A DNA stretch of 64,000 nucleotides from Eulemur rufifrons (GCF_041146395.1 NW_027182935.1:127501-191500), one strand, 5' to 3'. Numbered from the stretch's first letter, positions 11,822 through 26,405 are shown. The notes: generated by a model not told the origin, from the sequence alone. Numbers and translations: made by a program.

Positions 11822-13704
11822 CTAAACTTCATCCTTAACCCTAACCATAATCCTAACCCTAAATCTAATTCTCAGACTTCTTGCTTTCTTAGAGTTTAGA
11901 AAGCCTGCAATCCTCCCATGCCATGCGTGAAAGGAGGCTCTACCACTGTGTCCTGCATGAAACCCACGGGCCCATACCCAGAGTATGATAGAGTGGGTTC
12001 CCGGGTACAATGCCAGCCCCCTAAACTCCCCCCGCCCGCCTAATGCAGACAGGGCCCGTGCGCTAAGCATAAACAATACCTTTAACAGATAACCCTAACC
12101 CTGAACATAACACCCAACCCTGTTCCTATTTCTCCCCTTAACACGTAAACCTCACCGTGCGCCTAACTTTAACCTCTTATCCTAACGTTAATGCATAACC
12201 CATTTCCTGAGAACAACCCCTATCCCATAATTCTAACCCTATCTCCTAGTCATCACTGTGACACCTAATCCCTAACACTAGTTCTAAACCGCTAGCCCTG
12301 ACCGTAACCCTACCTACAACCCTAACAGTGACAGTAACCCTTACTTCTAACCCCAACGCTATGCCTAACAAAAACCCTAACCCTTGACCCTAACCCTTCA
12401 CCCTAACCCCTAAGCCTTACCCTAACCCTTAACCCTAATCCTAATCCTAACCATTAAACCTAACCCTAGCTCTTAAAGCTAACCCTAAACCTTACCCTCA
12501 CGACTACACCTAACCCTGACACTAACCTAACACCTATCCCTAACCAGAACCCCTAAAGCTAACCCTGAACCCTATCCCTAACCCTAGCAGTAAACTTTAA
12601 CCCTAAACCTAAGCCCAACCCGTAACCCTAATCCTATCCTTTTACCCTAAAACTAACCCCTAAACCTAACCCCTATACCTCACCCTCACTCTAACCCCAA
12701 TCCTAATTCTAACCATACCCCTTCATAAAACACTAACTCCTAACCGCTAACCCTAACACTAACCAAAAACCCTAATCACTAATCCCTAACCCTAACGCTG
12801 AACCTTTACCCTAACCGTTAACCCTCACCCGAAATCTTAACACTGACCCTAACCTGAACCTTTAACTCTAAGCCTAACCCTTAACCCTACAGTAAGGAAG
12901 ACCCTTAATGCTAATGGGATCCCTTATCCCTAACCCTAACACTACAGCTAAAAATAAACCTAACCTTTGATCCTTAAACCTAACCCCTAACAATTACTTT
13001 AACCCCAAACCCTAACCCTAATCCTAAGCATTAAACCTAACCCTATCTCTTAACCCTAACGCTAGCCCTTACCCTAACGCCTAGATGTAACCCTAAATCT
13101 AACCTACCGCCTAATCTTAACCTTAAGCCCTAATGCTAACTCTAACCCTGAACCCTAAACCTACCCGTAACCCTTAACACTAACCCTATCTGTGAACCTT
13201 AACCCTGACCCTAACCATTACCCACACCCAAGCATTTAACCCTGACCCTAACCCTAATCCTTAATGCTAACCCTAACACTAAACCCTAACCCTAAGCCCA
13301 ACACTTATCCCTAATCCTATCCCTTAACCCTAACCCTAAGCCTAACCCTAATGCTACCCCCTAAACGTAACCCTAACCGTGACCAGTAAACCTAACCCTA
13401 ACCTCTAACACAAACCATAGCACATAACTCTAACCCTAAAACTAACCCCAACCCTAAACCTAACCCTAAACCCTAACTCTTAACCTTAACCGTAGCGTTA
13501 ACTCTCACGCTAACCTTTAATCGTAACCCTAATCCTAATCTTCAACCCTAAACCTAACACATAACCCTAACCCTGTACCAAACCCTAACCCCTCATCTTA
13601 ATCCTAACCGTAAACCTCAACCCTAAACCAAAGTGTAACCGTTAAACCTAAGAGTAACCTTTAACCCTAACCCTAATCCCTAACCCTAAGCCCTCACCCT
13701 AACA
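11822..13704. repeat. Satellite unit 7 (type C switching to type A tail)
   Basis: About 1883 bp. The first 1.1 kb matches unit 4 (CACTAGTTCTAAACCGCTAG, AACAGTGACAGT, and CCTTTGATCC near 12966). From about 13,036 the tail matches type A units (GCTAGCCCTTACCCTAACG and GCCTAGATGTAACC, not the GTTAGCCCTTACACTAAGG of unit 4). The switch marks a past unequal exchange that removed a type A unit. Core frame open. Confidence 0.85.
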
Positions 13705-15588
13705 CTAAACTTCATCCTTAACCCTAATCAGAATCCTAACCCTAAATCTCATTCTCACACTTCTTGCTTTCTTAGAGTTTAGAAAGCCTGCAATCCTCCC
13801 ATGCCATGCGTGAAAGGAGGCTCTACCACTGTGTCCTGCATGAAACCCACGGGCCCATACCCAGAGTATGATAGAGTGGGTTCCCGGGTACAATCCCAGC
13901 CCCCTAAACTCCCCCCGCCCGCCCAATGCAGACAGGGCCCGTGCGCTAAGCATAAACAATACCTTTAACAGATAACCCTAACCCTGAACATAACACCCAA
14001 CCCTGTTCCTATTTCTCCCCTTAACACGTAAACCTCACCGTGCGCCTAAGTTTAACCCCTTATCCTAACGTTAATGCATAACCCATTTCCTGAGAACAAC
14101 CCCTATCCCATAATTCTAACCCTATCTCCTAGTCATCACTGTGACACCTAATCCCTAACCCTAATTCTAAACCGCTAACCCTAACCGTAACCCTACCTAC
14201 AACCCTAACACTGACAGTAACCCTTACTTCTAACCCCAACGCTATGCCTAACAAAAACCCTAACCCTTGACCCTAACCCTTCACCCTAACCCCTAAGCCT
14301 TACCCTAACCCTTAACCCTAATCCTAATCCTAACCATTAAACCTAACCCTAGCTCTTAAAGCTAACCCTAAACCTTACCCTCACGACTAGACCTAACCCT
14401 GACACTAACCTAACACCTAACCCTAACCAGAACCCCTAAAGCTAACCCTGAACCCTATCGCTAACCCTAGCAGTAAACTTTAACCCTAAACCTAAGCCCA
14501 ACCTGTAACCCTAATCCTATCCTTTCACCCTAAAACTAACCCCTAAACCTAACCCCTATACCTCACCCTAACTCTGACCCCAATCCTAATTCTAACCATA
14601 CCCCTTCATAAAACACTAACTCCTAACCGCTAACCCTAACACTAACCAAAAACCCTAATCACTAATCCCTAACCCTAACGCTTAACCTTTACCCTAACCG
14701 TTAACCCTCACCCTAAATCTTAACACTGACCCTAACCTTAACCTTTAACTCTAAGCCTAACCCTTAACCCTACACTAAGGAAGACCCTTAATGCTAATGG
14801 GATCCCTTATCCCTAACCCTAACACTACAGCTAAAAATAACCCTAACCTTGGATCCTTAAACATAACGCCTAACACTTAATTTAAGCCCAAACCCTAACC
14901 CTAATCCTAAGCATTAAACCTAACCCTATCTCTTAACCCTAACGCTAGCCCTTACCCTAACGCCTGGATCTAACCCTAAATCGAACCTACCGCCTAATCC
15001 TAACCTTAAGCCCTAATGCTAACTCTAACCCTGAACCCTAAACCTACCCGTAACCCTTAACACTAGCCCTATCCGTGAACCTTAACCCTGACCCTAACCA
15101 TTACCCGCACCCAAGTATTTAACCCTGACCCTAAACCTAATCCTTAAATCTAACCCTAACACTAAACCCTAACCCTAAGCCCAACACTTAACCCTAATCC
15201 TATCCCTTAACCCTAACCCTAACCCTAACCCTAATGCTAACCCCTAAACGTAACCCTCACCGTGACCAGTAAACCTAACCCTAACCTCTAACACAAACCA
15301 TAGCACATAACTCTAACCCTAAAACTAACCCTAACCCTAACCCTAACCCTAAACCCTAACACTTAACCTTAACCCTAAGCGTTAACTCTCACGCTAACCT
15401 TTAATCCTAACCCTAATCCTAATCTTCAACCCTAAACCTAACACTTAACCCTAACCCTGTACCAAACCCTAACCCCTCATCTTAACCCTAACCGTAAACC
15501 TCAACCCTAAACCAAAGTGTAACCGTTAAACCTAAGAGTAACCTTTAACCCTAACCCTAATCCCTAACCCTAAGCCCTCCCCCTAACA
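13705..15588. repeat. Satellite unit 8 (type B head)
   Basis: About 1884 bp. Starts as type B (ATCTCATTCTCACAC, CGCCTAAGTTTAACCCC) directly after a type C unit. Private changes later, including ACATAACGCCTAACAC and TTAATTTAAGCCC near 14,862-14,889. Core frame open. Confidence 0.9.
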
Positions 15589-17208
15589 CTAAACTTCATC
15601 CTTAACCCTAACCAGAATCCTAACCCTAAATCTAATTCTCAGACTTCTTGCTTTCTTCGAGTTTAGAAAGCCTGCAATCCTCCCATGCCATGCGTGAAAG
15701 GAGGCTCTACCACTGCGTCCTGGATGAAACCCACGGGCTCATACACAGAGTATGATAGAGTGGGTTCCCGGGTACAATCCCAGCCCCCTAAACTCCCCCC
15801 GCCCGCCCAATGCAGACAGGGCCCGTGCGCTAACGATAAACAATACCTTTAACAGATAACCCTAACCCTGAACATAACACCTAACCCTGTTCCTATTTCT
15901 CCCCTTAACACGTAAACCTCACCGTGCGCCTAACTTTAACGTCTTATCCTAACGTTAATGCATAACCCATTTCCTGAGAACAACCCCTATCCCATAATTC
16001 TAACCCTATCTCCTAGTCATCACTCTGACACCTAATCCCTAACCCTAATTCAAAACCGCTAACCCTAACCGTAACCCTACCTACAACCCTGACACTGAAA
16101 GTAACCCTTACTTCTAACCCCAACGCTATGCCTAACAAAAACCCTAACCCTTGACCCTAACCCTTCACCCTAACCCCTAAGCCTTACCCTAACCCTTAAC
16201 CCTAATCCTAATCCTAACCATTAAACCTAACCCAAGCTCTTAAAGTTAACCCTAAACCTTACCCTCACGACTAGACCTAACCCTGACACTAACCTAACAC
16301 TTAAACCTAACCAGAACCCCTAAAGCTAACCCTGAACCCTATCCCTAACCCTAGCAGTAAACTTTAACCCTAAACCTAAGCCAAACCCGTAACCATAACC
16401 CTATCCTTTTACCCTAAAACTAACCCCTAAACCTAACCCCTATACCTCACCCTAACTCTAACCCCAATCCTAATTCTAACCATACCCCTTCATAAAACAC
16501 TAACTCCTAACCGCTAACCCTAACACTAACCAAAAACCCTAATCACTAATCCCTAACCCTAACGCTTAACCTTTACCCTAACCGTTAACCCTCACCCTAA
16601 ATCTTAACACTGACCCTAACCTTAACCTTTAACTCTAAGCCTAACCCTGAACCCTACAGTAAGGAAGACCCTTAATGCTAATGGGCTCCCTTATCCCTAA
16701 CCCTAACACTACAGCTAAAAATAACCCTAACCTTGGATCCTTACACCTGACCCCTAACACTTACTTTAACCCCAAACCCTAACCCTAATCCTAAGCGTTA
16801 AACCTAACCCTATCTCTTAACCCTAACGCTAGCCCTTACCCTAACGCCTAGATCTAACCCTAAATCTAACCTACCGCCTAATCCTAACCTTAAGCACTAA
16901 TCCTAACACTAACCCTGAACCCTAAACCTACCCTTAACCTTTAACACTAACACTTTCCGTGAACCTTAACCCTGACCCTAACCATTACCCGCACCCAAGC
17001 ATTTAACCATGACCCTAACAGTAAACCTTAATGCTAAACCTAACACTAAATCCTAACCCTAAGCCCAACACTTAACCCTAATCCTATCCCTTAACCCTAA
17101 CCCTAACCCTAATGCTGCCCCCTAAACGTAACCCTAACCGTGACCAGTAAACCTAACCCTAACCTCTAACACAAACCATAGCACATAACTCTAACCCTAA
17201 AACTAACC

Positions 17209-17241
<33 letters not shown>

Positions 17242-17466
17242 TAACCTTAACCCTAAGCGTTAACTCTAACGCTAAACTTTAATCCTAACCCTAATCCTAA
17301 TCTTCAACCCTAAACCTAACACTTAACCCTAACCCTGTACCAAACCCTAACCCCTCATCTTAACCCTAACCGTAAACCTCAACCCTAAACCAAAGTGTAA
17401 CCGTTAAACCTAAGAGTAACCTTTAACCCTAACCCTATTCCCTAACCCTAAGCCCTCACCCTAACA
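15589..17466. repeat. Satellite unit 9 (core frame broken)
   Basis: About 1878 bp. The minus-strand core frame is cut by a TGA (15739-15741) where other units read TGG, and the ATG near its start is changed to ATC. Its tail shares TTACACCTGACCCC and CTTTCCGTGAACC with unit 10, one unit away, suggesting a recent neighbour duplication. Confidence 0.9.
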
Positions 17467-19343
17467 CTAAACTTCATCCTTAAACCTAACCAGAATCCTA
17501 ACCCTAAATCTAATTCTCAGACTTCTTGCTTTCTTCGAGTTTAGAAAGCCTGCCATCCTCCAATGCCATGCGTGAAAGGAGGCTCTACCACTGTGTCCTG
17601 CCTGAAAGCCACGGGCCCATACCCAGAGTATGATAAAGTGGGTTCCCGAGTACAAACCCAGCCCCCTAAACTCCCTCCGCCCGCCTAATGCAGACAGGGC
17701 CCGTGCGCTAAGCATAAACAATACCTTTAACAGATAACCCTAACCCTGAACATAACACCCAACCCTGTTCCTATTTCTCCCCTTAACACGTAAACCTCAC
17801 CGTGCGCCTAACTTTAACCTCTTATCCTAACGTTAATGCATAACCCATTTCCTGAGAACAACCCCTATCTCATAATTCTAACCTTATCTCCTAGTCATCA
17901 TTGTGACACCTAATCCCTAACCCTAATTCTAAACCGCTAACCCTAACCGTAACCCTACCTACAACCCTAACACTGACAGTAACCCTTACTTCTAACCCCA
18001 ACGCTATGCCTAACAAAAACCCTAACCCTTGACCCTAACCCTTCACCCTAACCCCTAAGCCTTACCCTAACCCTTAACCCTAATCCTAATCCTAACCATT
18101 AAACCTAACCCTAGCTCTTAAAGCTAACCCTAAACCTTACCCTCACGACTAGACCTAACCCTGACACTAACCTAACACCTAACCCTAACCAGAACCCCTA
18201 AAGCTAACCCTGAACCCTATCCCTAACCCTAGCAGTAAACTTTAACCCTAAACCTAAGCCCAACCCGTAACCCTAATCCTACCCTTTTACCCTAAAACTA
18301 ACCCCTAAACCTAACCCCTATACCTCACCCTAACTCTAACCCCAATCCTAATTCTAACCATACACCTTCATAAAACACTAACTACTAACCGCTAACCCTA
18401 ACACTAAGCAAAAACCCTAATCACTAATCCCTAACCCTAACGCTTAACCTTTACCCTAACCGTTAACCCTCACCCTAAATCTTAACACTGACCCTAACCT
18501 TAACCTTTAACTCTAAGCCTAACCCTTAACCCTACAGTAAGGAAGACCCTTAATGCTAATGGGATCCCTTATCCCTAACCCTAACACTACAGCTAAAAAT
18601 AACCCTAACCTTGGATCCTTACACCTGACCCCTAACACTTACTTTAACCCCAAACCCTAACCCTAATCCTAAGCTTTAAACCTAACCCTATCTCTTAACT
18701 CTAACGCTAGCCCTTACCCTAACGCCTAGATCTAACCCTAAATCTAACCTACCGCCTAATCCTAACCTTAAGCACTAATCCTAACACTAACCCTGAACCC
18801 TAAACCTACCCGTAACCCTTAACACTAACCCTTTCCGTGAACCTTAACCCTGACCCTAACCATTACCCGCACCCAAGCATTAAACCCTGAACCTAACCCT
18901 AATCCTTAATGCTAACCCTAACACTAAATCCTAACCCTAAGCCCAACACTTAACCCTAATCCTATCCCTTAACCCTAACCCTAACCCTAATGCTAACCCC
19001 TAAACCTAACCCTAACCGTGACCATAAACCTAAACCTAAATTCTAACACAAACCATAGCACATAACTCTAATCCTAAAACTAACCCTAACCCTAACCCTA
19101 ACCCTAAACCCTAACTCTTAACCTTAACCCTAAGCGTTAACTCTCACGCTAACCTTTAATCCTAACCCTAATCCTAATCTTCAACCCTAAACCTAACACT
19201 TAACCCTAACCCTGTACCAAACCCTAACCCCTCATCTTAACCCTAACCGTAAACCTCAACCCTAAACCAAAGTGTAACCGTTAAACCTAAGAGTAACCTT
19301 TAACCCTAACCCTATTCCCTAACCCTAAGCCCTCACCCTAACA
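17467..19343. repeat. Satellite unit 10
   Basis: About 1877 bp. The core carries several private changes (CCTCCAATGCC, CCTGCCTGAAAGCC, CTCCCTCCGCC). The tail resembles unit 9. Used here as the intact reference for the deletion in unit 11. Core frame open. Confidence 0.9.
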
Positions 19344-20775
19344 CTAAACTTCATCCTTAACCCTAACCATAATCCTAACCCTAAATCTAATTCTCAGACT
19401 TCTTGCTTTCTTCGAGTTTAGAAAGCCTCCCATCCTCCCATGCCATGCGTGAAAGGAGGCTCTACCACTGTGTCCTGCATGAAACCCACGGGCCCATACC
19501 CAGAGTATGATAGAGTGGGTTCCCGGGTACAATCCCAGGCCCCTAAACTCCCCCTGCCCGCCTAATGCAGACAGGGCCCCTGCGCTAAGCATAAACAATA
19601 CCTTTAACAGATAACCCTAACCCTGAACATAACACCCAACCCTGTTCCTAGTTCTCCCCTTAACACGTAAACCTCACCGTGCGCCTAACTTTTACCTCTT
19701 ATCCTAACGTTAATGCATAACCCATTTCCTGAGAACAACCCCTATCCCATAATTCTAACCCTATCTCCTAGTCATCACTGTGACACCTAATCCCTAACCC
19801 TAATTCTAAACCGCTAACCCTAACCGTAACCCTACCTACAACCCTAACACTGACAGTAACCCTTACTTCTAACCCCAACGCTATGCCTAACAAAAACCCT
19901 AACCCTTGACCCTAACCCTTCACTCTAACCCCTAAAGCTTACCCTAACCCTTAACCCTATATTAAGGAATACCCTTAATGCTAATGGGATCCCTTATCCC
20001 TAACCCTAACACTACAGCTAAAAATAACCCTAACCTTGGATCCTTAAACCTAACCCCTAACACTTACTTTAAACCCAAACCCTAACCCTAATCCTAAGCA
20101 TTAAACCTAACTCTATCTCTTAACCCTAACGCTAGCCCTTACCCTAACGCCTAGATCTAACCCTAAATCTAACCTACCGTCTAATCCTAACCTTAAGCCC
20201 TAATGCTAACACTAACCCTGAACCCTAAACCTACCCGTAACCCTTAACACCAACCCTATCCGTCAACCTAAACCCTGACCCTAACCATTACCAGCACCCA
20301 AGCATTTAACCCTGACCCTAACCCTAATCCTTAATGCTAACCTTAACACTAAACCCTAAGCCTAAGCCCAACACTTAACCATAATCCTATCCCTTAACCC
20401 TAACCCGAACACTAACCCTAATGCTAACCCCTAAACGTAACCCTAACCGTGACCAGTAAAACTAAACCTAACCTCTAACACAAACCATAGCACATAACTC
20501 TAACCCTAAAACTAACCCTAACCCTAACCCTAACCCTAAACCCTAACTCTTAACCTTAACCCTAAGCGTTAACTCTCACGCTAACCTTTAATCCTAACCC
20601 TAATCCTAATCTTCAACCCTAAACCTAACACTTAACCCTAACCCTATACCAAACCCTAACCCCTCATCTTAACCCTAACCGTAAACCTCAACCCTAAACC
20701 AAAGTGTAACCGTTAAACCTAAGAGTAACCTTTAACCCTAACCCTAATCCCTAACCCTAAGCCCTCACCCTAACA
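19344..20775. repeat. Satellite unit 11 (internal deletion of about 450 bp)
   Basis: Only 1432 bp. After the landmark at 19943-19958 (CCTAACCCTTAACCCT) the sequence jumps to the GGAATACCCTTAATGC stretch, skipping about 450 bp present in unit 10 (18082-18533). The 16-bp motif occurs at both ends of the lost segment in unit 10 (18066-18081 and 18518-18533). The core has CCTCCCATCCTCCC, also seen in unit 18. Confidence 0.93.
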
Positions 20776-22651
20776 CTAAACTTCATCCTTAACCCTAACC
20801 AGAATCCTAACCCTAAATCTAATTCTCAGACTTCTTGCTTTCTTAGAGTTTAGAAAGCCTGCAATCCTCCCATGCCATGCGTGAAAGGAGGCTCTACCAC
20901 TCTGTCCTGAATGAAACCCATTGGCCCATACCCAGAGTATGATAGAGTGGGTTCCCGGGTACAATCCCAGCCCCCTTAACTCCCCCCGCCCGCCTACTGC
21001 AGACAGGGCCCGTGCGCTAAGCATAAACAATACCTTTAACAGATAACCCTAACCCTGAACATAACACCCAACCCTGTTCCTATTTCTCCCCTTAACACGT
21101 AAACCTCACCGTGCGCCTAACTTTAACCTCTTATCCTAACGTTAATGCATAACCCATTTCCTGAGAACAACCCCTATCCCATAATTCTAACCCTATCTCC
21201 TAGTCTTCACTGTGACACCTAATCCCTAACCCTAATTCTAAACCGCTAACCCTAACCGTAACCCTATCTACAACCCTAACACTGACAGTGACTCTTACTT
21301 CTAACCCCAACGCTATGCCAAACAAAAACCCTAATTCTTGACCCTAACCCTTCACCCTAACCCCTAAGCCTTACCCTAACCCTTAACCCTAATCCTAATC
21401 CTAACCATTAAACCTAACCCTAGCTCTTAAAGCTAACCCTAAACCTTACCCTCACGACTAGACCTAACCCTGACACTAACCTAACACCTAACCCTAACCA
21501 GAACCCCTAAAGCTAACCCTGAACCCTATCCCTAACCCTAGCAGTAAACTTTAACCCTAAACCTAAGCCCAACCCGTAACCCTAATCCTATCCTTTTACC
21601 CTAAAACTAACCGTAAACCTAACCCCTATAGCTCACCCTAACTCTAACCCCAATCCTAATTCTAACCATACCCCTTCAGAAAACACTAACTCCTAACCCC
21701 TAACCCTAACACTAACCAAAAACCCTAATCACTAATCCCTAACCCTAACGCTTAACGTTTACCCTAACCGTTAACCCTCACCCTAAATCTTAACACTGAC
21801 CCTAACCTTAAACTTTAACTCTAAGCCTAACCCTTAACCCTACAGTAAGGAAGACCCTTAATGCTAATGGGATCCCTTATCCCTAACCCTAACACTACAG
21901 CTAAAAATAACCCTAACCTTGGATCCTTAAACCTAACCCCTAACACTTACTTTAACCCCAAACCCTAACCCTAATCCTAAGCATTAAACCTAACCCTATC
22001 TCTTAACCCTAAACCTAGCCCTTACCCTAACGCCTAGATCTAACCCTAAATCTAACCTACCGCCTAATCCTAACCTTAAGCCCTAATGCTAACACTAACC
22101 CTGAACCCTAAACCTACCCGTAACACTTAACACTAACCCTATCCGTGAACCTGAACCCTGACCCTAACCATTACCCGCACCCAAGCATTTAACCATGACC
22201 CTAACCCTAATCCTTAATGCTAACCTTAACACTATACCCTAACCCTGAGCCCAACACTTAACCCTAATCCTATCCCTTAGCCCTAACCCTAACCCTAATG
22301 CTAACCCCTAAACGTAACCCTAACCGTGACCAGTAAACCTAACCTAACCTCTAACACAAACCATAGCACATAACTCTAACCCTAAAACTAACCCTAACCC
22401 TAACCCTAACCCTAAACCCTAAATCTTAACCTTAACCCTAAGCGTTAACTCTCACGCTAACCTTTAATCCTAACCCTAATCCTAATCTTCAACCCTAAAC
22501 CTAACACTTAACCCTAACCCTGTACCAAACCCTAACCCCTCATCTTAATCCTAACCGTAAACCTCAACCCTAAGCCAAAGTGTAACCGTTAAACCTAAGA
22601 GTAACCTTTAACCCTAACCCTAATCCCTAACCCTAAGCCCTCACCCTGACA
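20776..22651. repeat. Satellite unit 12 (type D)
   Basis: About 1876 bp. Type D markers shared with the unit at 26406: CCATTGGCCCATA and CGCCTACTGCAGAC in the core, GTGACTCTTACTTC, ATGCCAAACAAAAACC and CCTATAGCTCACCC. Core frame open. Confidence 0.92.
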
Positions 22652-24528
22652 CTAAACTTCATCCTTAACCCTAAGCAGAATCCTAACCCTAAATCTAATT
22701 CTCAGACTTCTTGCTTTCTTAGAGTTTAGAAAGCCTGCAATCCTCCCATGCCATGCGTGAAAGGAGGCTCTACCCCTGTGTCCTGCATGAAACCCACGGG
22801 CCCATACCCAGAGTATGATAGAGTGGGTTCCCGGGTACAATCCCAGCCCCCTAAACTCCCCCCGCCCGCCTAATGCAGACAGGGCCCGTGCGCTAAGCAT
22901 AAACAATACCTTTAACAGATAACCCTAACCCTGAACATAACACCCAACCCTGTTCCTATTTCTGCCCTTAACACGTAAACCTCACCGTGCGCCTAACTTT
23001 AACCTCTTATCCTAACGTTAATGCATAACCCATTTCCTGAGAACAACCCCTATCCCATAATTCTAACCCTATCTCCTAGTCATCACTGTGACACCTAATC
23101 CCTAACCCTAATTCTAAACCGCTAACCCTAACCGTAACCCTATCTACAACCCTAACACTGACAGTAACCCTTACTTCTAACCCCAACGCTATGCCTAACA
23201 AAAACCCTAACCCTTGACCCTAACCATTCACCCTAACCCCTAAGGCTTACCCTAACCCTTAACCCTAATCCTAATCCTAACCATTAAACCTAACCCTAGC
23301 TCTTAAAGCTAACCCTAAACCTTACCCTCACGACTAGACCTAACCCTCACACTAACCTAACACCTAACCCTAACCAGAACCCCTAAAGCTAACCCTGAAT
23401 CCTATCCCTAACCCTAGCAGTAAACTTTAACCCTAAACCTAAGCCCAACCCGTAACCCTAATCCTATCCTTTTACCCTAAAACTAACCCCTAAACCTAAC
23501 CCCTATACCTCACCCTAACTCTAAACCCAATCCTAATTCTAACCATACCCCTTCATAAAACACTAACTCCTAACTGCTAACCCTAACACTAACCAAAAAC
23601 CCTAATCACTAATCCCTAACCCTAATTCTTAACATTTACCCTAACCGTTTACCCTCACCCTAAATCTTAACACTGACCCTAACCTTAAACTTTAACTCTA
23701 AGCCTAACCCTTAACCCTACAGTAAGGAAGACCCTTAATGCTAATGGGATCCCTTATCCCTAACCCTAACACTACAGCTTAAAATAACCCTAACCTTTGA
23801 TCCTTAAAGCAAACCCCTAACAATTACTTTAACCCCAAACCCTAACCCTAATCCTAAGCATTAAACCTAACTCTATCTCTTAACCCTAACGCTAGCCCTT
23901 ACCCTAACGCCTAGATCTAACCCTAAATCTAACCTACCGTCTAATCCTAACCTTAAGCCCTAATGCTAACACTAACCCTGAACCCTAAACCTACCCGTAA
24001 CCCTTATCACTAACCCTATCCGTTAACCTTAACCCTGACCCTAACCATTACCCGCACCCATCATTTAACCCTGATTCTAACCCTAATCCTTAATGCTAAC
24101 CATAACACTAAACCCTAACCCTAAGCCCAACACTTAACCCTAATCCTATCCCTTAACACTAACCCTAACCCTAATGCTACCCCGTAAACGTAACCCTAAC
24201 CGTGACCAGTAAACCTAACCCTAACCTCTAACACAAACCATAGCACATAACTCTAACCCTAAAACTAACCTTAACCCTAACCCTAACCCTAAACCCTAAC
24301 ACTTAACCTTAACCCTAAGCGTTAACTCTCACGCTAACCTTTCATCCTAACCCTAATCCTAATCTTCAACCCTAAACCTAACACTTAACCCTAACCCTGT
24401 ACAAAACCCTAAACCCTCATCTTAACCCTAACCGTAAAACTCAACCCTAAGCCAAAGTGTAACCGTTAAACCTTAGAGTAACCTTTAGCCCTAACCCTAA
24501 TCCCTAACCCTAAGCCCTCACCCTAACA
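22652..24528. repeat. Satellite unit 13 (type E)
   Basis: About 1877 bp. Type E markers shared with the unit at 28281: CTACCCCTGTGTCC in the core, TTTCTGCCCTTAACACG, AACCATTCACCC, CTAATTCTTAACATTTACCC and CCGTTTACCCTC. The match stops between about 23,650 and 23,760. Core frame open. Confidence 0.92.
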
Positions 24529-26147
24529 CTAAACTTCATCCTTAACCCTAACCAGAATCCTAACCCTAAATCTAATTCTCAGACTTCTTGCTTTCTTTGT
24601 GTTTAGAAAGCCTGCAATCCTCCCATGCCATGCGTGAAAGGAGGCTCTACCACTGTGTCCTGCATGAAACCCACGGGCCCATACCCAGAGTATGATAGAG
24701 TGGGTTCCCGGGTACAATCCCAGCCCCCTAAACTCCCCCCACCCGCCTAATGCAGACAGGGCCCGTGCACTAAGCATAAACAATACCTTTAACAGATAAC
24801 CCTAACCCTGAACATAACACCCAACCCTGTTCCTATTTCTCCCCTTAACACGTAAACCTCACCGTGCGCCTAACTTTAACCTCTTATCCTAACGTTAATG
24901 CATAACCCATTTCCTGAGAACAACCCCTATCCCATAATTCTAACCCTATCTCCTAGTCATCACTGTGACACCTAATCCCTAACCCTAATTCTAAACCGCT
25001 AACCCTAACCGTAACCCTACCGACTACCCTAACACTGACCGTAACCCTTACTTCTAACCCCAACGCTATGCCTAACAAAAACCCTAACCCTTTACCCTAA
25101 CCCTTCACCCTAACCCCTAAGCCTTACCCTAACCCTTAACCCTAATCCTAATCCTAACCATTAAACCTAACTCTAGCTCTTAAAGCTAACCCTAAACCTT
25201 ACCCTCACGACTAGACCTAACCCTGACTCTAACCTAACACCTAACCCTAACCAGATCCCCTAAAGCTAACCCTGAACCCTATCCCTAACCCTAGCAGTAA
25301 ACTTTAACCCTAAACCTCAGCCCAACCCGTAACCCTAATCCTATCCTTTTACCCTAAAACTAACCCCTAAACCTAACCCCTATACCTCACCCTAACTCTA
25401 ACCCCAATCCTAATTCTAACCATACCCCTTCATAAAACACTAACTCCTAACCGCTAACCCTAACACTAACCAAAAACCCTAATCACTAATCCCTAACCCT
25501 AACGCTTAACCTTTACCCTAACCGTTAACCCTCACCCTCAATCTTAACACTGACCCTAACCTTAACCTTTAACTCTAAGCCTAACCCTTAACCCTACAGG
25601 AAGGAAGACCCTTAATGCTAATGGGATCCCTTATCCCTAACCCTAACACTACAGCTAAAAATAACCCTAACCTTTGATCCTTAAACCAAACCCCTAACAA
25701 TTACTTTAACCCCAAACCCTAACCCTAATCCTAAGCATTAAACCTAACTCTATCTCTTAACCCTAACGCTAGCCCTTACCCTAACGCCTAGATCTAACCC
25801 TAAATCTAACCTACCGCCTAATCCTAACCTTAAGCCCTAATGCTAACACTAACCCTGAACCCTAAACCTACCCGTAACCCTTAAAACTAACCCTATCCGT
25901 GAACCTTAACCCTGACCCTAACCATTACCCGCACCCAAGCATTTAACCCTGACCCTACCCCTAATCCTTAATGCTAACCCTAACACTAAACCCTAAACCT
26001 AAGCCCAACACTTAACCCTAATCCTATCCCTTAACCCTAACTCTAACCCTAACCCTAATGCTAACCCCTAAACGTAACCCTAAACGTGACCAGTAAACCT
26101 AACCCTAACATCTAACACAAACCATAGCACATAACTCTAACCCTAAA

Positions 26148-26178
<31 letters not shown>

Positions 26179-26405
26179 ACTTAACCTTAACCCTAAGCGT
26201 TAACTCTCACGCTAACCTTTAATCCTAACCCTAATCCTAATCTTCAACCCTAAACCTAACACTTAACCCTAACCCTATACCAAACACTAACCCCTCATCT
26301 TAACCCTACCGTAAACCTCAACCCTAAACCAAAGTGTAACCGTTAAACCTAAGAGTAACCTTTAACCCTAACCATAATCCCTAACCCTAAGCCCTCACCC
26401 TAACA
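24529..26405. repeat. Satellite unit 14
   Basis: About 1877 bp. Private core changes TTCTTTGTGTTTAG and CCCCCCACCCGCC; CCTGACTCTAACC after the core. No clear partner three units away. Core frame open. Confidence 0.9.
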
